From: Cryptomeria japonica
Lineage: Eukaryota; Streptophyta; Pinopsida; Cupressales; Cupressaceae
DNA length: 60,000 nucleotides
Direction of reading: 5' to 3'
NCBI RefSeq assembly: GCF_030272615.1
Contig: NC_081413.1
Location: 21,208,501-21,268,500 of the forward strand
Positions 13,400 to 23,419 of the stretch are shown here, piece by piece (the stretch's first letter is position 1; every line of letters begins with the position of its first letter). Position numbers and translations under genes: made by a program. The notes beneath the pieces were generated by a model, which saw only the letters and a program-made list of their open reading frames with translations, was not told where the DNA came from and did no database searches.

Positions 13400-16300
13400 T
13401 TATGTGTAAAACCGTTTGAGGTGCATGCTGTTGATTGGATCTGCGAGCGGTTCTCCGTCTGATGTAGCCAACTGATATGCCCCGGACCCAAATACAGCAG
13501 TGACAACATATGGGCCTAGCCAATTTGATTCAAACTTGCCTTGATGTTCTCTGTTTGGTTGGTTGCGAGGATTCTCTCGAAGAACAAGATCACCTACCTC
13601 AAATGTACGAGGTCTAACTCGGTGATTGTAGCTTCTACTCATGCGCTGCTGATAGGCTTTGAGATGGTTGTATGCAGCTTGTCGCTTCTCATCTAGTAAC
13701 TCTAAGTCCTGAAGACGAGATACTCTGTATGCTTCATCATCGATGAGATTGTGCAATGAAACTCGTAAGGATGGTATCTCGACCTCAATAGGTAAGATAG
13801 CTTCAGCACCATAGACCAATGAATAAGGAGTTGCACCTGTAGGGGTTCGAATGCTAGTTCGATATGCCCATAATGCTGGATTCAATTGAACATGCCAATC
13901 ACGACCGGCATCATTGACTGTCTTCTTTAGGATTCTCAATATGTTTTTATTGGATGCTTCGGCCTGACCATTGCCTTGTGGGTAATAGGGAGTGGAAAAG
14001 CGGTGTTGGATATGAAATTTCTCACAAAGCTCACGGACATCCTGATTTTTGAAAGGAAGACCGTTATCTGTGACAATGGACATGGGCACACCATACCGAT
14101 AGATGATGTAATTGAGGATGAATGAGGCGATCTGCTTGCCGGTGACTTGGGTAAGTGGAACAGCTTCGATCCACTTGGTGAAATATTCAGTGGCGGTAAT
14201 AATGAATTTATGGCCATTGGATGAAGATGGATGGATTTTACCCACAAGATCAAGACCCCATTGACAAAAAGGCCATGGTGTTGTGATTGGTTGCAGTTCT
14301 TGAGCTGGTGCATGTATTAGGTCGCCATGAACTTGACATTTTTTGCACTTCCTAACAAAGTAGTAGGAATCCTTTTCCATAGATGGCCAATAGTATCCAG
14401 CTCGCATGATCTTCTTGGCTAGTGATGGACCACTTGAGTGAGTCCCGCAAATTCCTTCATGTACCTCTTCCAAAGCCTTTGTTATCTCACCTTGTTCTAG
14501 ACATCGAAGGAGAGTACCATCAAGACTGCGTCGGTATAGGGTTTCGGCAATAATGGTATATCGAGCAGTTTGGCGAATGAAGGTTTTACGTTGGTTATTT
14601 GATTGGTTGGGAGGAAGGGTATGATCGCGAAGATAGGTGTAGAACTCACCGTACCATGGGGATTCAGAACCGACAAGGTGACATATCATTTCAGATTCCG
14701 GGATATCATAAGCGGGAATCCAAAGCTGTTCTACCAAGAACTCGTAGCGTGTTGAATTCTGTGGAAGATCTAGTAAAGATGCGATGGTAGCCATGGCGTC
14801 AGCAGCTCGATTCTGCTCTCTTGGTATCTGCTCAAAAGTGATAGTAGTAAATGATGTCTTTAGATTGTCCACCATTTGCTTATATGGCATGAGTTTATCA
14901 TCTTTGGTCTGATACTCATCTGTTGCTTGTCGAATGACCAGTTGCGAGTCGCCATATACTTGTAGTTCTTTTAATTTCCATTGTATGGCTAATCTGAGTC
15001 CTGTGATCAAGGCCTCATACTCTGCTATGTTGTTTGTGCATGGAAATGTGAGCCTGTAAGACTTCGGGATGCTATCACCTTGAGGTGTGATAAACAGAAT
15101 GCCTGCCCCCGAGCCGTGCCTAGTGTATGAACCATCAAAGTATAATTTCCATGACTGTGCTTCTGTAATCATGAATATCTCTTCATCTGGAAAATTGGAA
15201 ATGAGAGGATGATCGCCTATGAGAGGTGCATCGGCCAATTGATCTGCAATGACCTGACCTTTGATAGCTTTACGGTCCACATACTCGATGTCAAATTCAC
15301 TTAGAATCATCACCCATTTGGCCAAACGACCTGTCAATGCTGCTTTGCTGAGTAAATACTTGAGTGGATCAATTTTTGCGATGAGTTGTACCTTGTGTGT
15401 TAACAGATAGTGCCGCAATTTAGTGGCTGCTAAGATTACTGCTAGGCAAGCTCGCTCAATAGGTGTGTAATTGAGTTCATAGCCAACCAGTGTGCGAGAG
15501 ATGTAGTATATAGCACACTCTTTGCCTTTTGCATTATGTTGTGCCAGTAGTACACCCAATGCTGTACTTGTTGCTGAGATATAAAGTAACAACGGTCTAC
15601 TTGAATCTGGTGGCATCAGCAATGGTGGATTCATGAGATAGTCTTTAAGCATCTGAAATGCTTGCTGGCATCTGTCATCCCACTGAAAGCGGATGTTCTT
15701 GTGTAGCAGGTGTGTGAATGGGTGACACTTATCAGCCAATTGTGCAATGAATCTGCGGATAGATTGAAGCCGTCCTTGTAGTGTTCTTAGCTGACTGATA
15801 TTCTTTGGAGGTGGCATGTCCATTATTGCCTTAACCTTTGCTGGATCGACCTCAATGCCTTTGCTTGAGACAATGTATCCTAGAAGCTTCCCGGAGGTCA
15901 CTCCGAAGACACATTTCTTTGGGTTGAGTCGAACATGGTACTGTTCCAGTCTATCAAAGATTTTATCTAAGATGTGAAGATGTCCTTCTCTAGTAAGTGA
16001 TTTTGCTAGTAAATCATCCACATAATCTTCCATTATAGTATGCATCATGTCATGGAAGATGGTGGTCATTGCTCTTTGATAGGTCGCTCCTGCATTCTTT
16101 AGACCAAAAGGCATTACATTCCAGCAATATGTGCCCCATGGACATGTGAAAGCTGTCTTATGTTGATCTTCTGGTGCGATCTTTATTTGATTATATCCTG
16201 AAAATCCATCCATGAGTGAAAGCATCGCATGTCCTGCTGTTAGATCCACTATGATGTCGATATTTGGTAGGGGAAAGTCATCCTTAGGACATGCCTTATT

Positions 16301-19300
16301 TAGATCTCTGAAGTCAGTACAAATGCGGATGCCCCCTTTTGGTTTGCCGACAGGCACAATATTGGAGATCCATTCTGCATAATCAATTGGTCTAATGAAA
16401 CCAACATCCAGGAGTTTCTTGAGTTCTGTTTTGACTAGCACGGCAATCTGAGGATGCATCTTACGAAGCTTCTGCTTGATAGGTTTGGCTCCTTTTGCTA
16501 CTGTGAGATGATGCATGACTAAATCAGGATCAAGCCCAGGCATGTCTGCATATGACCATGCAAAGTTGATCTGACGCTGTTGGAAGAACTCTATAAATTG
16601 AGGCTGTTCCTCTGGAGTGAGAAGAGATGCCAGATGTATGATATGAGGATTTTCAGGAGTCCCCACATTGTATTCTTTAGTCTCCTCAATGAGAATCGTC
16701 GATCGTTCCTGTTGTGTACTAGCAGGGAGAATGTCAAACCCTTCATCCTCCGGCGCCTCAGAGAGGTTTTCACCGTTGGATACGCTCTTTCTTTTTACTT
16801 TTGTTGGATCAAACAGTGCCACAGTGTGGTTTTCACTGGAAGATCCATGTTTTAATGTTATATTTTTGCAGCTGAAGGGTTTGGCATCCACTCCGAAGTA
16901 TGCTGTGCTATTAAGTTCAATGGCGAATCCAGCTTTGTGATCCCCGCTTGGTAGATTATCCCTTAATTCCAAAAAGTCAATGATAGCCTCATCGTTTTGG
17001 AAGAGGTCAAGACATGGGGGATTTGGTTGGTTCCATTCAATGAGTTCAGGGTGGACAATGGGCATTACGTCATCGATTAGGTTAAGTGCGGGAGATGTAT
17101 CAGTGAGGGTTAAGACAGTGTGGTGAAGGTAGTTGATGGTACTTTCCCTGTTAGAATCAGGCGTAGGATGAGACGTAGGGTCTGTGGAAGATGTTTCCAG
17201 CTCAGGTACCCAAGTGGTCTTTATCTGTGCTTCTCCGTAAACAGGAATGTCTTTGCGTGGCGGAGGTGGTGATGTGTCTTCCTCATCTGAAGTGTTAAGT
17301 TGCACTGAATCGAATTCCCACTCATGTGAGTCGGTCTCTGAATCACTTTCGAGCATCCGATTGCTATACCATACTGGGATGTCTTTGGAGTTAAATACTG
17401 CAGGCGTGATTGGTTTATGTACTTTTGTGGTGATCAATGCTGCAGGAACCGTGATGGGGTTTAAAGGATTTGTTACTGGAAGTATTGGTAATGGTGACTC
17501 AGTGGCTTCTGCTAGAACTACTGGCGCCATAGATGCTGCTACGGGTTCCAATATAGTTGCTGCTATGAATGGTTTTATTGATGTGATGACTGCTGTGGAT
17601 GGGATTACTAGTTCGATTGGTGGGATGAGTGATATTGATGATGGTTGCGGTGGGTTTGTGAGCCTCGATGGGGCAGTGACAATATTGCTTGATGGTGCTT
17701 TGATTATGAAAGGTGTCCTCTTTACAGTAGGTGGGCAAAATGGTTTGCTAGGTTTTCCTTTAAATCTGAGTTTAGGAAGGATCTCTTTTTCAAAGCCTAG
17801 GCCTGTATTACCTTTGGGCTTGAATTCTGGTAGTAGAGGTTCGTGTCGTCCTTGTTTGCAGTATCCCAAAGCACTCTGACCATCATATCCCATTCTTTGC
17901 ATAATGAGGAGGCCTTTGCCATATTGTTCCGTAGGAAGTGTAACTTGCGGTTTGTCAGTGGTGATGGGATCTTTATAGATCCAGTCCGCCAGGTCCTCAT
18001 CTTGTGTCTCTTCCTCTTGACTCTTTCCAAGGATGAAAGGCGTTAAGGCACATGCTGGCGTGATTAGTGGTTGCTGGAGCAACTGCTGTGGTTTACCATG
18101 TGTTCTAGGAGAAGTGGGCATTTGTCCCACACAAAAGAGCTGACTCAAGTTGTATTCTCCAGGACCTTCCTCTGCGACTTTCATTTTAAGATTTTCTTGC
18201 TTGGGCATAGGGGTGTTCGAACTGGCAAGAGAGGCAGGATTTACATATGATGTGGGGGAAATGGCTTCCCTATTATTAGGAACAGTAATCTCTGGTTGAT
18301 GGCTGATATTATGGCAAAATGCAAAGGGATTTGCATCGCCCAGGATTGTGATCTCTACACCGTTATGTGGGAACTTGATACATTGATGGTAGGTAGATGG
18401 AACGGCTTGCATGGCATGTATCCAAGGTCTCCCTAATAATAGATTATATGGCAGAGGAAGGTCCAGAACCTGACAGATGATGTGCTTTACCACAGGGCCC
18501 ACTCGGATTGGTAGCACCACCGCTCCTTTGGATGAACGCTCTGCATCATCATAGGCCTTGATGGTGATCTTCTTGCGAGGATCCACTGATTCTATTGCAT
18601 ATCCCAATGCTGTGACCAACTGTAGTGTACAAATGTTTAGGCCTGCTCCATTATCTATCAAGACTCGCTTGATCCTGTGTTGGTTGACAAAGCCTTCAAT
18701 GTGTAGCGAAGCATTATGAGGTTGTTGGAAAGAAGAGTTGTCACTTTCGGAAAAAGTGAGACAAGGTGATGACTTTAGATTTCCAACCATGGCTTGAAAT
18801 TGGTCCGTGTTTAGGTTTGCAGGGACTGACGCCTCTTGGAGTACGTGATCCAAGATTGTTTTATGAGAGGGTGACAGACGCAAAAGCTCCAAAATGGATA
18901 TAAGTGCAGGGGTTTTGTCTAATTGTTCCACAAGATTGTACTGCTTTGGGATGGAGGTGGTGCCTTGTGGAGCTGCCTTGATGGTAACTTTGCCGCGACG
19001 CGTAACAACATTGCAATTTGAGGTGGGATTTTTGAAGGTTATGGTTGCAATTTGTTCACTAGCATCATACAGGTGATTGACAGTGTAATTATACGCAGCT
19101 TGTGTATAATCAGTGGTATCAGGACCTCGTCTGGACGTCAAAGGACCCCTTTGATCTTGCGATGGAAGTGGATTCTTGAACATCTGATGATCATTATTGG
19201 TTGTTTTTGGGTCATGCCCTTCAATTTCAATTTCTCCTCGGTCAATAAGATCCTGAATGAGATCTTTCAATCGGTGACAATTACTTGTCTTGTGTCCTCT

Positions 19301-20704
19301 TCCTTGATGGAACTCACAATGTTCAGTATCCTTCCACCATGTTGGTTTGACTTGGGGCTCATAATTTGATAACTTAGGTAGAGTGACCAAATTTTGAGAG
19401 AGGAGTTGTCGCAACACTGTTTCAATGGGTTCCCCTAAGGGAGTGTATGTGCGTTTTTGTTTTTGTGGATGAGGTCTTGGTTCATCATGAGATGTGATGC
19501 GACCTTGATTAAGAGGAACATTTGTGTTATTTTGAGGTGGAGGATTTTGTCCTGCAAACCGAACCACAGGTTGTGCATTTTGGACAGTCCGAGCATCCAC
19601 AACTCCATCGTTGACGATGTTCTTATTCTTGTTCCAGAAGTTCGGTTTATCGCTATTGAAGCGCGGGCGAGGACCATCTTTTGGTTCATTAAAGATTTTG
19701 ATGAGTCCTTTTTTGATGAGTGCCCTTTCACATTTTATACCTTTGGTGATCATATCGTTAAAAGAATCGGTGTCTTTGACATCCAGGTGAAATTCCATTT
19801 CTTCGTTTAAGTTGGAAATGAAAATTTCCACTAGTTCTCGTTCAGGTAACTGAAGAGAACGTCTGCTAGACATTTGGCGCCATCGTTGCAGGAATACTGC
19901 GAATAATTCACCTGGTTTTTGTTTGGTGTTGCATAGATCAGCCATGGTGATGTCGCGTTCAATATTATAAGAGTAATGAGATAGGAACTTCTGGATGAGT
20001 TCCTCAAATGTTCTAATGCCACCTGGAAGTCGGGAAAACCATGATGTGGTTGTTCCTCCCAAGCTTTGGGGAAAAAGGCGCATTAGGTATGTGTCCTCAT
20101 AAGCCACTTCAAGACAAGCGGAATGAAATTCTCGGACATGATCACGGGGATCCCCCTTTCCTCTATATTTTTCAAATTTGGGTGTTTCGAACCCGCGTGG
20201 AAAGGGTGGCATATAAAGATTCCTATCAAACGGATAGGGACAGATGTCGTTAAGTGAAAATTGATTGGTCTTAACACCACTATGAAGTTGTTGGGCGAGA
20301 TTCGCGACTTGTTGCCGCAACATCTCCATTTCATTTGGAGGAGGAGGTGGTGGGTTACCTCGAGGGATGTTATATCTGATGGGATCTCTACGTCTTTCCT
20401 CCTCATGGCGACTTTGTCTTTCTGATGCTTGTCTTAATTGGGCAAGATCAAAGTCTGAGGGGAGTTTGGCTCCTTCTTGAGCAAGTCTTAAGAAGTGAGC
20501 ATCCGCATTGCTCCTGAGAATTTCATCAAATAATCTGTTAAAGTGAGGGTTATGCTGAACCCTTTCGATTGTTGAAGGAGTGGGACTACTTGGGTTTTCA
20601 TCATTTACATTTCCTCCAAGTGCTTCTTGAAATTCATTGAGGTTGTCCTCTTCTTCCTCAATTTCTATTTCTCGTTGCCTTGATCGTGATCGGGTTTGAG
20701 CCAT
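13400..20704 (-). CDS. Tat-type Ty3/gypsy gag-pol polyprotein (intact, 2434 aa)
   Basis: A single uninterrupted frame encodes Gag and Pol for copy-and-paste transposition. Approximate residues: acidic/Arg-rich N-terminus 1-120; retrotransposon Gag core 165-330; zinc knuckle CX2HX4HX4C 462-475 (His replaces the second Cys of the usual CCHC); aspartic protease with IDNGAG near 683; G-patch-like segment 927-974; Pro/Thr-rich linker; RT 1430-1600 with YVDD near 1561; RNase H from about 1700; archaeal-like RNase H with FDGS near 1856, then AEYEA, GDSQ and a late Asp; integrase HHCC 2082-2123; core E2173, D2213, E2249. Two RNase H modules are the known hallmark of the Tat lineage. The first one has ISAT where TDAS is usual, so it lacks the first catalytic Asp. 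The start is the first Met, 2.7 kb downstream of the primer site. Confidence 0.95.
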   Translation of the reverse strand: MAQTRSRSRQREIEIEEEEDNLNEFQEALGGNVNDENPSSPTPSTIERVQHNPHFNRLFDEILRSNADAHFLRLAQEGAKLPSDFDLAQLRQASERQSRHEEERRRDPIRYNIPRGNPPPPPPNEMEMLRQQVANLAQQLHSGVKTNQFSLNDICPYPFDRNLYMPPFPRGFETPKFEKYRGKGDPRDHVREFHSACLEVAYEDTYLMRLFPQSLGGTTTSWFSRLPGGIRTFEELIQKFLSHYSYNIERDITMADLCNTKQKPGELFAVFLQRWRQMSSRRSLQLPERELVEIFISNLNEEMEFHLDVKDTDSFNDMITKGIKCERALIKKGLIKIFNEPKDGPRPRFNSDKPNFWNKNKNIVNDGVVDARTVQNAQPVVRFAGQNPPPQNNTNVPLNQGRITSHDEPRPHPQKQKRTYTPLGEPIETVLRQLLSQNLVTLPKLSNYEPQVKPTWWKDTEHCEFHQGRGHKTSNCHRLKDLIQDLIDRGEIEIEGHDPKTTNNDHQMFKNPLPSQDQRGPLTSRRGPDTTDYTQAAYNYTVNHLYDASEQIATITFKNPTSNCNVVTRRGKVTIKAAPQGTTSIPKQYNLVEQLDKTPALISILELLRLSPSHKTILDHVLQEASVPANLNTDQFQAMVGNLKSSPCLTFSESDNSSFQQPHNASLHIEGFVNQHRIKRVLIDNGAGLNICTLQLVTALGYAIESVDPRKKITIKAYDDAERSSKGAVVLPIRVGPVVKHIICQVLDLPLPYNLLLGRPWIHAMQAVPSTYHQCIKFPHNGVEITILGDANPFAFCHNISHQPEITVPNNREAISPTSYVNPASLASSNTPMPKQENLKMKVAEEGPGEYNLSQLFCVGQMPTSPRTHGKPQQLLQQPLITPACALTPFILGKSQEEETQDEDLADWIYKDPITTDKPQVTLPTEQYGKGLLIMQRMGYDGQSALGYCKQGRHEPLLPEFKPKGNTGLGFEKEILPKLRFKGKPSKPFCPPTVKRTPFIIKAPSSNIVTAPSRLTNPPQPSSISLIPPIELVIPSTAVITSIKPFIAATILEPVAASMAPVVLAEATESPLPILPVTNPLNPITVPAALITTKVHKPITPAVFNSKDIPVWYSNRMLESDSETDSHEWEFDSVQLNTSDEEDTSPPPPRKDIPVYGEAQIKTTWVPELETSSTDPTSHPTPDSNRESTINYLHHTVLTLTDTSPALNLIDDVMPIVHPELIEWNQPNPPCLDLFQNDEAIIDFLELRDNLPSGDHKAGFAIELNSTAYFGVDAKPFSCKNITLKHGSSSENHTVALFDPTKVKRKSVSNGENLSEAPEDEGFDILPASTQQERSTILIEETKEYNVGTPENPHIIHLASLLTPEEQPQFIEFFQQRQINFAWSYADMPGLDPDLVMHHLTVAKGAKPIKQKLRKMHPQIAVLVKTELKKLLDVGFIRPIDYAEWISNIVPVGKPKGGIRICTDFRDLNKACPKDDFPLPNIDIIVDLTAGHAMLSLMDGFSGYNQIKIAPEDQHKTAFTCPWGTYCWNVMPFGLKNAGATYQRAMTTIFHDMMHTIMEDYVDDLLAKSLTREGHLHILDKIFDRLEQYHVRLNPKKCVFGVTSGKLLGYIVSSKGIEVDPAKVKAIMDMPPPKNISQLRTLQGRLQSIRRFIAQLADKCHPFTHLLHKNIRFQWDDRCQQAFQMLKDYLMNPPLLMPPDSSRPLLLYISATSTALGVLLAQHNAKGKECAIYYISRTLVGYELNYTPIERACLAVILAATKLRHYLLTHKVQLIAKIDPLKYLLSKAALTGRLAKWVMILSEFDIEYVDRKAIKGQVIADQLADAPLIGDHPLISNFPDEEIFMITEAQSWKLYFDGSYTRHGSGAGILFITPQGDSIPKSYRLTFPCTNNIAEYEALITGLRLAIQWKLKELQVYGDSQLVIRQATDEYQTKDDKLMPYKQMVDNLKTSFTTITFEQIPREQNRAADAMATIASLLDLPQNSTRYEFLVEQLWIPAYDIPESEMICHLVGSESPWYGEFYTYLRDHTLPPNQSNNQRKTFIRQTARYTIIAETLYRRSLDGTLLRCLEQGEITKALEEVHEGICGTHSSGPSLAKKIMRAGYYWPSMEKDSYYFVRKCKKCQVHGDLIHAPAQELQPITTPWPFCQWGLDLVGKIHPSSSNGHKFIITATEYFTKWIEAVPLTQVTGKQIASFILNYIIYRYGVPMSIVTDNGLPFKNQDVRELCEKFHIQHRFSTPYYPQGNGQAEASNKNILRILKKTVNDAGRDWHVQLNPALWAYRTSIRTPTGATPYSLVYGAEAILPIEVEIPSLRVSLHNLIDDEAYRVSRLQDLELLDEKRQAAYNHLKAYQQRMSRSYNHRVRPRTFEVGDLVLRENPRNQPNREHQGKFESNWLGPYVVTAVFGSGAYQLATSDGEPLADPINSMHLKRFYT

Positions 20705-23395
20705 TTTGTTTACAAGTTTGGTTTTGAAGTTGATTGAAGATGATGATGAGTGGTGATGAAATGCAAGATTGATTGGTTGGTGATTTGTGTTGTATGGGGA
20801 TCTCTAGCACTTTTAAGGTAGATGTAACCGAAATTCCTTTCTTTGAATTGCTTGTTTGTTTGATAAGTTTGGATGTGATAAGGTGTAGAGAAATCTGAGA
20901 TGTGTTACAGATTTTGACTACCTAGCAATGAGAGGATTCACTCATGAACTAGTTTTAACCTGCGTAGATGTGTCTCTTAGGATGAGCTTATCCTAGATGT
21001 AGAAACAATCTAAAAGTGATGTGATGTGTTTGATTTCAAGCAATATCTAAAAAGGAATCTTGGGACAAGAACCTCTTAATGTTTTGAGAGTTTTGGGATG
21101 GATTGATGATGGAATGATAATGTATGAGTAAGATGATGGATGTTTTGTTTTCAACTTCAATAAAAACTTTGTGTCACAAATGGGACAAACTCTATCTCTT
21201 CCCTTTCAGGCGTTGGTGGCACTTCTCGAGCTATGTTGTAGGTGATACAGATGTTTGGGAAGAAATTGGGATTAATCTTTCCTCCTTGATTTTTGTGATA
21301 ACTCAGAGCTCTATATTGCATAAAAGCTCTGCGGTTTAATGATTCAGAATCAAACTCGTTTGTTTTACCTCGAAGATAGAGACGCATGCGATGTAGAAAG
21401 ACTCTATGGGAGACAAAGATTTGTCGATTGATATAGAAGAATTTCCTCCTTTTGATCAAAGCCTTTGAGCTTAGTGGTCTCCTTTTCAAGGTGATATTCT
21501 GATGACACTTCTTCTTTCGCAAGATGTGAAGAATGGTCATAAATTTTTTATTCTTTGTTTGTTTGTACCTTGTTTTTGATGTTTTTGGTTGTGTTGACAA
21601 ATGTTGGATGAATACTTTGTTTTTGGGATTGATTTTCTGATTTTTCTTTGACAAGAAAACAAAGCAAGCACACAAACACAAGATTGTAGCCTCAAAGGCA
21701 CAAATGAGTATGGGTCTAGATCAACCCAATTCTTGGACTTGTTTTTGACCCTTCCTTTAGATGTATTTTAAGGTGTATTTCCAAAGCCTGAAGTCGGCTC
21801 AATTCGCACTAGGTCTGTAAAACGAACACACTTCAAACACTTTTTATCCCTAAGGTCAAATGGCCAGTTGTGATAAATTTAGCCCACATCTTGATATTTC
21901 TTCGACTTTGGTACTACATACCTTATGAATCCCGCCGTGGCAGGTAAGGATGTGATATACTAAGTCTTGCACGAGCATAACAAATAGATGATCCCTATGA
22001 TGGGGGAGTCACCACTTTTATCAAGCCACAAGTGACTTTTCAAAAAGCTATGTTTCTACTCAAGGAAATATGTATGGTGAGTATCTTGGGAGCAAAACCA
22101 TCTATGCTCTTGCACTAAATTATATCTCAAATATCCTCAATCAATAGAACGGGTGGGCTACTACTAAAAGGTGTTTAGTCATGTTCGATGTTTTTGGACA
22201 TAAGTTCATTCTGCAGTGACTCACTTAAGAGCCTTGTAACTGGTGGTGGGGCCCATTTGTCCTTTCGGCCAGTTACACTGTAGGAACAGCTATACCCAAG
22301 GCTACAGCTTTCGCTCTCACCTGATTTCTATAGCGGCTCGAAGGATTTACCGCTCGAGGTCGTTCCCAAGAGTATCGATCCCTTGGCAGGCCTCTCTTAA
22401 AAAGATAAAATTTGAGCGTTACTAACACTTTTCTCTTGCACCTAGGACCACGAGAGCCAAGGGAGAGGATAGTGTGTGTTAGAGGTAGGACCACTCGACC
22501 AACTCTTTTGCACAAGTGTGCCAAACACAAAATTCACTTGTTCCTTTTAATTTGTCATCGCAATGATTTTCTATCTATTTGGAGATGTTGCTCCAACAAT
22601 CATGGTGTTCTTTTTAATTTTCAAAGGCAATTGTTTGAGTAAACTAGAATTTGAAAATCCTGGTCAACTTAATGAAAAACACGTTTGCATGAAGTAAAAT
22701 TGCTTTAAAAATGAGACAAGTTGATTGTGAATTTTATGTGCACCAAAAATGGAAGTGTGGATTGTGAGTTTTATCTTGATGCAAGAAATAAAATTTGCCT
22801 TGTTGATTTTAAGCACCAAAACGAAGTTTGTTTCCTAACTTGCAAAAAAAAAAAAAAAAAGTTGTTTTTGTATAAGTTTGTGGTTCTTTTTACCTTTGAA
22901 CAATGAAATTCTTTTTAAGAGCCCCAAACAAATGTGTGATTCTTTTTCAAAAGCCCAAATTTGAAATGTGAAGTTAATTTTAAACCAAAATAAAAAGTGA
23001 ATTCATTTTTAAAACCAACTTCAAAAACAAGTTAGTAAAAAAATATAAATCTACTCTTTAATCTAATTTAAATCTGCACAAAAGAGAAAAATAGTTAGTA
23101 AAATCTGCCTATTTGGTGGGCTTCTACAAGCCTAATTTTTTTTTTTTGGTTACAAGGTGATTTGTACAACGTTTTGTTACAATAGCGCTAGTCTGCGTTT
23201 GAACAGAGGCACTATTTAACACAAACGTATTAAAAGAAAGGGAAAGACAGAGAAGGGAAAAGCACTGAAACAGGGGGAATAGCGCCAAAATAATGCCAAA
23301 CGCACCAAAACAGTGTCAAAATCGCAACCTGTGTGACATTTTCAACATTCAAACATGTTATTGGTTAAAAAAAAAATGATCTTTTTGGTGTTTGG
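20705..23395 (-). other. 5' leader of Tat element 2
   Basis: 2.7-kb untranslated leader between primer site and gag Met. It holds several short frames on both strands; the longest on the element strand is 174 codons (21157-21681), Lys/Asn-rich and unlike any protein I know, so it is treated as accidental or an upstream ORF at most. There are homopolymer runs near 22843-22860 (A) and 23138-23147 (T). The length suggests internal initiation, splicing or leaky scanning would be needed for translation, but nothing in the sequence settles which. Confidence 0.75.
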
Positions 23396-23414
23396 ATTCA
23401 CGTCGGGTTCACCA
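23396..23414 (-). promoter_or_regulatory. primer binding site, tRNA-Trp type (element 2)
   Basis: On the element strand the site reads TGGTGAACCCGACGTGAAT, 5 nt after the 5' LTR. Its complement, ATTCACGTCGGGTTCACCA, equals the 3' end of plant tRNA-Trp with CCA added, as I remember that tRNA. This marks the minus-strand DNA start and fixes the LTR end and the element's orientation. Confidence 0.8.
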
Positions 23415-23419
23415 AATGA

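Noticed and set aside
17247-17879. 210-codon frame on the + strand opposite element 2 pol
   Set aside because: Lies antisense to the proline-rich linker; Gly/Ser/Val-rich composition mirrors the Pro/Thr codons of the real frame.
21157-21681. 174-codon frame in the element 2 leader
   Set aside because: Lys/Asn-rich, no motif, within an untranslated leader and no independent copy to test. Probably accidental.
23388-23414. tRNA-Trp 3' end on the + strand
   Set aside because: Only the last part of the tRNA is present and it sits next to an LTR. It is the primer site of element 2, not a tRNA gene.
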